Assembly: GCA_046349435.1 (NCBI GenBank)
Contig: JAXMCI010000020.1
Span: forward strand, 1 to 64,000
DNA: 64,000 nt
Direction: 5' to 3'
Source of the DNA: JAXMCI01 sp046349435
GTDB lineage: Bacteria; Pseudomonadota; Alphaproteobacteria; Dongiales; Dongiaceae
This document shows positions 59,701-64,000 of this stretch, in pieces (position 1 is the first letter of the stretch; each line of letters starts with the position of its first letter). The notes under the pieces are model-generated. The model saw nothing but the letters and a program-made list of their open reading frames with translations, was not told the origin of the DNA and did not search any database. The position numbers and the translations under genes are program-made.

Positions 59701-60597
59701 ATGCAAAGCTTGCCCGACCGCCACCCTCCTCGCCGCCCGGGCGCGGCCCTCCGCCGCGCCGCGGCGGCGCTGGCCGTCCTGGCGCTCGGCTGGCTGCCGG
59801 CCGCCGCCGCCCCGCCGATGGACCCGGCGGGCTTCACCGCTGCCGTGGCAGAGGGGTTCCGCCGCGCCCTGCCGGCCGCCCGGGTGACCGTGAGCGGGCC
59901 GCTGCTGCTGTCGCTGGAGCTATCGACCGCGCCGATCGGGATCGAGCTCGAACCCTTGCTGCAGCGCTGCCGCCAGGACCTGCCGGCCTGCGACGGCGCG
60001 GTCGAGGACTATGTCCGTCGCATGGCGGCGACCGCGTCGGAAGCCGCTGCGCCGATCCGGCCGGAGCAGCTGAGGGTCGTGGTGCGCAGCGCCGCGCAGG
60101 TCGCGGAGGCCCGCCGGCTGGCCGGCGGCGTCGACGTCGCCCAGCCGGTCGCCCGGCCGCTGGCCGGCGATCTCTGGCTGCTCTGCGTCGTCGACCATCC
60201 GCTCGGGATCGAGACGCTGACCAGCGGCGAGGCCGCCAAGCTCGGCCTCGGCGAGGCGGCGGCCATCGCGCTGGCCGAGCGCAACGTCGCCGCCGCGCTG
60301 CCGCCGGCGGCGGTCGCCCTGCCCGATCCACCGCGCCACGGCGTCGTCGTCCTGTCCGGCGACTTCTACGCATCGAGCCGGCTGCTGCTGCACGAGCAGT
60401 GGGCGCCCCTGTCGCGCCGGCTGAAGGGACGTCTGGTGGTGGCGGCGGCCGGGATCGACAGGCTGGTCTATGGCGAGGGTGGGGATCGCGCGGCCCTGGC
60501 GGCGATCGCTGCCCGTGCCGCGGCCGAGGCGCAGCGGCCGGACCCGCCCACGCTGCTGCGCTGGCGCCCGGACGGCTGGGACGTCGTCGCGCCGTGA
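59701..60597 (+). CDS. secreted protein of unknown function, DUF1444-like
   Basis: A 298-residue protein with an N-terminal hydrophobic stretch (RRAAAALAVLALGWLPAAAAPP) that looks like a signal peptide. The rest has a conserved look: LRVVVRSAAQVAEA, LWLLCVVDHPLGIETLT, SGDFYASSRLLLHEQW and a Trp-rich end LLRWRPDGWDV. This pattern resembles DUF1444 proteins, whose function is unknown. The ATG at 59701 is the plausible start, though no clear ribosome site precedes it. Confidence 0.6.
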   Translation: MQSLPDRHPPRRPGAALRRAAAALAVLALGWLPAAAAPPMDPAGFTAAVAEGFRRALPAARVTVSGPLLLSLELSTAPIGIELEPLLQRCRQDLPACDGAVEDYVRRMAATASEAAAPIRPEQLRVVVRSAAQVAEARRLAGGVDVAQPVARPLAGDLWLLCVVDHPLGIETLTSGEAAKLGLGEAAAIALAERNVAAALPPAAVALPDPPRHGVVVLSGDFYASSRLLLHEQWAPLSRRLKGRLVVAAAGIDRLVYGEGGDRAALAAIAARAAAEAQRPDPPTLLRWRPDGWDVVAP

Positions 60598-60641
60598 GCG
60601 CGGGCGCCAGAGATCCCGCCCGGAATCCCCGGCGAGGACGG

Positions 60642-61094
60642 ATGAGATCCGCCGCGATCCTGGCCGCCATCCTGCTGGTCGTGCTGACGTCGGCCGCCGC
60701 CGCCGCAGCGCCGCCGCCCAGGGTCGAGGCGGCCTGGTCGCGGGCGACGCCGGGCGCCGCCGCGCCGGGAGCGGCCTACGCCACCATCGTCAACGACAGC
60801 GGCACCGCCGACCGGCTGGTGGCGGTGACCAGCCCGGTGGCCGCCCGGGCGCAGCTCCATGTCAGCGTCGTCGAGGGCGGGCTGGCGACGATGCGCCCGG
60901 TCACGGTCGTCGATCTGGCGCCGGGCGCGCGGCTCGAGCTGAAGCCCGGCGGCCTGCATGTCATGCTCACCGGGCTGCGGCAGCCGCTGCGCCAGGGCGA
61001 GCGCTTTCCCCTGGTCTTCACGTTCGAGAAGGCCGGTCCCGTCGAGGCCGCGGTCGAGGTTCTCGGCCCCGGCGCCCGCGGCCCGGGCGGCTAG
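60642..61094 (+). CDS. periplasmic copper chaperone PCu(A)C
   Basis: A 150-residue exported protein with a signal peptide (cleavage near AAAAAP). It carries the PCu(A)C copper motif with exact spacing: H73-X10-M84-X21-H106-X-M108. It would hand Cu(I) to cytochrome oxidase assembly or other periplasmic acceptors. It lies 45 bases after the DUF1444-like gene on the same strand. No senC/sco gene, its frequent neighbour, is present. Confidence 0.88.
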   Translation: MRSAAILAAILLVVLTSAAAAAAPPPRVEAAWSRATPGAAAPGAAYATIVNDSGTADRLVAVTSPVAARAQLHVSVVEGGLATMRPVTVVDLAPGARLELKPGGLHVMLTGLRQPLRQGERFPLVFTFEKAGPVEAAVEVLGPGARGPGG

Positions 61095-61109
61095 GCGACA
61101 GGCTCCAGG

Positions 61110-61583
61110 TCAGCCGGCCGGTGGCGGACGATCCTCTGCGCCCGCCCCGCCGAGGCGGCGGCCGCGTTCCCGGGCCAGGCGGTGCAGGGTGCGGGCCAGC
61201 GCCCGGGGCTGGTAGGGCTTGGTGAACAGGGCGTAGGGATGCAGGCCGCGCATCTCCGCCTGGTCCTCCAGGGCCGCGGCGAAGCCGGTGACGAAGATGA
61301 CGGCGATGCCGAGCGTCTTGAGCTGGCGGGCCAGATCGATACCGCCGAGCCCCGTCCCGATCTGGATGTCGAGCAGGGCGGCGTCGAGCGGGGTGGCGAG
61401 CGCGACGCGCAGCGCCGTCTCGGTGGCTCCGGCGCTGACCACGACCTCGGCACCGAGCTCGCGCAGGAAGGCCTCGAGCTCGAGCGCGACGACCGGCTCG
61501 TCCTCGAGCAGGAGCACCCGCAACGGCTCCGACCCCGCCGCTCTGGCCGGCATCCTCCGCAGGTCCCGCTCGTTCCCCATCAC
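61110..61583 (-). CDS. single-domain response regulator (REC only)
   Basis: A 157-residue receiver domain. The acidic pair is E27-D28, the phospho-acceptor D72 (LLDIQI), T99 (FVTG) and K122 (FTKPYQP). A basic, Pro-rich tail of about 20 residues follows. It is convergent with the copper chaperone gene and resembles the receiver at 59122. There is no output domain and no kinase nearby. Confidence 0.85.
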   Translation of the reverse strand: MMGNERDLRRMPARAAGSEPLRVLLLEDEPVVALELEAFLRELGAEVVVSAGATETALRVALATPLDAALLDIQIGTGLGGIDLARQLKTLGIAVIFVTGFAAALEDQAEMRGLHPYALFTKPYQPRALARTLHRLARERGRRLGGAGAEDRPPPAG

Positions 61584-61702
61584 CCGCTTCCAACACTCGC
61601 CGCTGGCAGACGCGGGAGCAACGATAGATGCCGGGCGCGGCGCTCGCGTTGATCTGAATCAGGGGGCCGGCCGGCTCGCAGGATGGCGCCGCGGCCGCGG
61701 GA

Positions 61703-62706
61703 TCACTGGCCGGCGGCGCCGGCGAAGCCGAGCGCCGAGATGAAGCCCTCGTCCGAGCCGTCGTCCGGAGCGTTCCCGCCGGCCGGCGGCCGGGCCGGAG
61801 CGGGGTCGCGCGCGGCGGCGGCGCGACCGGCTTCGGTTTCGCGGGTGCGGCGCGCGCGACGAGGGCGCGCCGGCGCGGCCGGCTTGGCCCGAGGCTGCGC
61901 CGCCGCCGGGCGCGGCGGCGGCACGGGATCCGCTTCCAGCGCCGCCAAGTGGCGCAGCCGGGGCAGCGCGGTCTCCATCGCAGGGCGCGGCGGCCGCAGG
62001 GTCATCGCCGGCGGCGCCGGTGGCGGCGCGTCGGCGGCAGGACGGCAGGTCGGGCCGGCTCGGCAAGCGCGACCGCAAGCGCGGCCGGTACGAGCGGCGG
62101 AGCGGCCATGGCGGCGTCGTCGGGGGTGGCTGCGGCAGCTTCGACGGCTGCAACCGCGAGCGGCGGTCGGGCGGCGGTGGCCGCCGGGGCGTCGGCGGGC
62201 GCGGGCGGCTTGGAGGGCGGCGGCGCGGTTGCGGCCGGCGCCGGATCGGCGCTGGCGCTTCCGCTGGTGCCGACTGCCGCCAATTCCTGCATCTGCGGGG
62301 CCGGCGGCGGGTCGGAAATGGCTGGCCCCTCGGGCAAGGAGAGCGCGATGGCCGCTTCGACGGGTTCGGGTGTCGGCGCCGGCGGCGCCGGCGGCGGATC
62401 GGAACTGGCGGCCGCGCCGGGACTGGCCGCCTCGGCCGGACTGGCTGCCTCGGCCGGGGTGGCGAGCGTCACGGCGGCTGCGGCGCGCTCCTGAGCCGGC
62501 ACCGCGGCGGCGACCGGGGCCGGATCCGCCGGCGGAACGTCGAACTCGACAGTGACCGCCGAGGGCGGGGACGGCGGGTTGGCCAGCGTCAGCAGGCAGA
62601 ACCCGACCAGCCCCACCAGCGCGGTGCCCTGCAGGCCGGTCACGACCATGGCCGCCCTGCGCATGCCCCGCCGCCGCTGCCGCCCGCCATGTCCACCCTC
62701 GCCCAT
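61703..62706 (-). pseudogene. Pro/Ala-rich single-span membrane protein, apparently frameshifted
   Basis: From the ATG at 62706 the frame gives a basic start, one membrane span (MVVTGLQGTALVGLVGFCLLTL, shown in part) and a long Pro/Ala-rich region resembling TonB-type linkers. It stops at 62002 after an Arg-rich tail. The adjacent frame continues with the same composition (ADAPPPAPPAMTLRPPRP) to a tidy end DEGFISALGFAGAAGQ at 61703. A frameshift near 62030-62045 would join them into about 333 residues. Low-complexity GC-rich sequence makes this call tentative. Function unknown. Confidence 0.4.
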
Positions 62707-63117
62707 GGCTACGCAACCGGCGGCGCGGCCCGGCGGTTCCGCGTTTGATCCTGCAGTTGCGCCGACGGGCCCGGAGACTTGGCGTCGCAGGCGCAACTTT
62801 CGACTCGACATGCATGTAGGCGGCGATACATTCGCCCGCCAGAGAAGCCATAATACCTAAGATCGGGTGGCAATCTTGGATCGTGATCCGAACTCTGCCA
62901 GCCGGAAGCGGGTTGTCGCGACCGGAATGCGCGACGTCGCGGCCAGGCTTCCCGAACGCGTTGCCGTGCAGGTGCGCCGCGCGGCGGCCGAGCTCGATGT
63001 CGAGGCCGACACGCTCGATGCCGGCCGCGACCGCTCCGGGCGCCGGCTGCAGCGCGGCGTCGGCGAGCCCCACCGCGCCTGAGCCGGCCGCGCCCGACCG
63101 TTGCGCCGCACGCGCTC
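62707..63117. other. intergenic region without a recognisable gene
   Basis: About 410 bases between the Pro/Ala-rich gene and the PaiB-like gene. A 71-codon plus-strand frame at 62867-63082 has no recognisable family. The patch near 62820-62890 is more AT-rich and may hold the promoter of the minus-strand gene downstream. Confidence 0.4.
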
Positions 63118-63756
63118 CTAGGACTTCCTGCCCGATCGCATCGCCGACAGGATGGCGGCCGCCGCCGCGCCCGGTTCCTCGCCGAGGCCGGCGATCACCC
63201 CCTGCCGGTCGGGCTCGTCGCGGTTCTGGCTGAGCTTCCACTTGCCTTCCAGGCGGTCGATCGGCAGGGCGACGCCGACGATGGCGCGAAGCTGCTGCTC
63301 GATGAACGGCTCCGGCGCGTCGGAGACCTTCCAGGGCTTCGTCCGGCCCGCCTCCTGGCGGTCGGTCAGGCGGCTGACGAGCGCGTGCAGCCGCGCCGGC
63401 TCCTCGAAGAAGGTCGCCACCCCGCCCGCCTGCACGGCGATGTAGTTCCAGGTCGGCACGACCCGGCCGGTCTCCTGCTTGCTCGGGTACCAGCCCGGGC
63501 TGACATAGGCGTCCGGCCCGGCGAAGACGGCGAGCGCGCGGCTGCCCGGCAGGGTGTCGCGCCACTGCCGGTTGGCCCGCGCCAGATGTCCGTAGAGCGT
63601 GCCCTTCTCGCCGGCCTCGGGGTCGAGCAGCATCGGCAGCGGCGTCGCCGCCGGGCCGTCCGGCGTGACGGTGATCAGCAGGCCGAGGCCGCAGGCGCGG
63701 ATGGCATCGTGCAGGACCGGCAGCCGGTCCTCGCGGAAGGATTGGGGCAGGTACAT
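63118..63756 (-). CDS. FMN-binding negative transcriptional regulator, PaiB family
   Basis: A 212-residue split-barrel flavin-binding protein. The start MYLPQSFREDRLPVLHDAI, the motif YGHLARANRQW, and SPGWYPSK...VPTWNY are those of the PaiB family; the end GKWKLSQNRDEPDRQGVIAGL is also typical. Bacillus PaiB represses sporulation and protease genes, but in proteobacteria the role is unclear. Confidence 0.9.
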   Translation of the reverse strand: MYLPQSFREDRLPVLHDAIRACGLGLLITVTPDGPAATPLPMLLDPEAGEKGTLYGHLARANRQWRDTLPGSRALAVFAGPDAYVSPGWYPSKQETGRVVPTWNYIAVQAGGVATFFEEPARLHALVSRLTDRQEAGRTKPWKVSDAPEPFIEQQLRAIVGVALPIDRLEGKWKLSQNRDEPDRQGVIAGLGEEPGAAAAAILSAMRSGRKS

Positions 63757-63819
63757 GGCAGGCTCCGGGCGGCGGCGATGTCGGCAGCCATTAGCACGGT
63801 GCCGCAGCCGGGCGCAGCC

Positions 63820-64000
63820 CTATCGCGCCGGGCGGAAGCTGCCGGTCCGGTCGAGCGCCCCTTCGACGGCCACCGCCCCCTCCGCGGCCAGCTCGATCAG
63901 CTGGGCCAGCACCGACTGCCCCGCGGCGCCCCGGAGCGCGGCCGGCAGCCCGATATAGATCGCGGCCACCAGCTCCGGCACCGTGCGGTCGCCCGCCCGC
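63820..64000 (-). CDS. MBL-fold hydrolase, C-terminal end (rest outside window)
   Basis: About 60 codons in frame to a stop at 63820. The text RTVPELVAAIYIGLP...AGQSVLAQLIELAAEGAV matches the winged-helix tail of LACTB2/glyoxalase-II-like MBL proteins (VPELVAALY...AHLxxLxxEGRV). The catalytic domain lies past base 64000. Confidence 0.65.
   Translation of the reverse strand, partial: RAGDRTVPELVAAIYIGLPAALRGAAGQSVLAQLIELAAEGAVAVEGALDRTGSFRPAR

Noticed and set aside
62867..63082. A 71-codon plus-strand frame in the gap before the PaiB-like gene.
   Set aside because: No ribosome site or family likeness; kept only as part of the intergenic description.
1..64000. CRISPR arrays, prophage, insertion sequences, restriction or toxin-antitoxin systems.
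   Set aside because: No repeat-spacer pattern, transposase, integrase, phage structural or nuclease-methylase genes were seen. The encapsulin has a phage-like fold but a clear EncFtn cargo gene.

Overview
The window is one stretch of a very GC-rich bacterial chromosome (GC looks near 70%, not computed). Gene content and order point to an alphaproteobacterium, probably Rhodospirillales-like. The signs are a partial hflX close to mazG, the cell-wall and replication run mltB-rlpA-dacC-tmk-holB-metG-tatD-MBL on the minus strand, and an encapsulated ferritin very like the Rhodospirillum rubrum one. No phage, transposase, CRISPR array or rRNA was seen; there is one tRNA (Ser, TGA) and one TPP riboswitch.

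Layout. 1-4.3 kb: end of hflX, an inositol-monophosphatase-like gene, a beta-hydroxyacid dehydrogenase, a kinase-like gene, and mazG facing them. 4.4-19.8 kb: a catabolic and transport region with an orphan Tat-exported substrate-binding protein and a Rieske oxygenase. A Dpp/Opp-type importer operon there carries a C45-type N-terminal-nucleophile amidohydrolase between its binding protein and its permeases. A LysR regulator is divergent from hyuB-hyuA, and a DUF2848 gene follows. 19.8-30.8 kb: the housekeeping run above, interrupted between tmk and holB by a two-gene encapsulin/encapsulated-ferritin cassette, then a YdcF-like and an IalB-like gene. 30.9-34.3 kb: thiBPQ behind a TPP riboswitch. 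34.5-42.6 kb: a dipeptidase, a choline-kinase-like gene, an EamA exporter, two short-chain dehydrogenases, an SMP-30 lactonase, a glycosyltransferase-like membrane protein, a UDG-family protein and a DUF3592 protein.

42.7-49.0 kb: tRNA-Ser is followed, on the opposite strand, by an ectoine-type uptake and breakdown operon (GntR, ehuABCD, EutD/DoeA-like hydrolase, EutB-like dehydratase). The operon ends in a frameshifted gene remnant that stops exactly at the tRNA 3' end. 49.4-58.1 kb: an accessory region with an AlgI-like acyltransferase interrupted by a frameshift and its AlgX/J partner, a ThDP enzyme and a 2OG-Fe(II) oxygenase. It then has a divergent alanine-racemase fold protein, an EctD-like PhyH dioxygenase and a GntR regulator whose 3' end runs into the tail of a decapitated livK. 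58.2-64 kb: a small lipoprotein, two single-domain response regulators, a PCu(A)C copper chaperone, a Pro/Ala-rich frameshifted protein, a PaiB-like protein and the end of an MBL-fold gene.

The observations I rate highest are five. The Dpp importer has one consensus and one degenerate predicted ATP site. The encapsulin cassette sits inside a conserved operon. The accessory enzyme set at 52.2-57.6 kb has a racemase-fold protein lacking racemase residues. The ehu/eut operon is broken at tRNA-Ser. Intercistronic hairpins lie directly downstream of the binding-protein genes of two importers. All functional statements rest on motifs recognised by eye; no database search was run.
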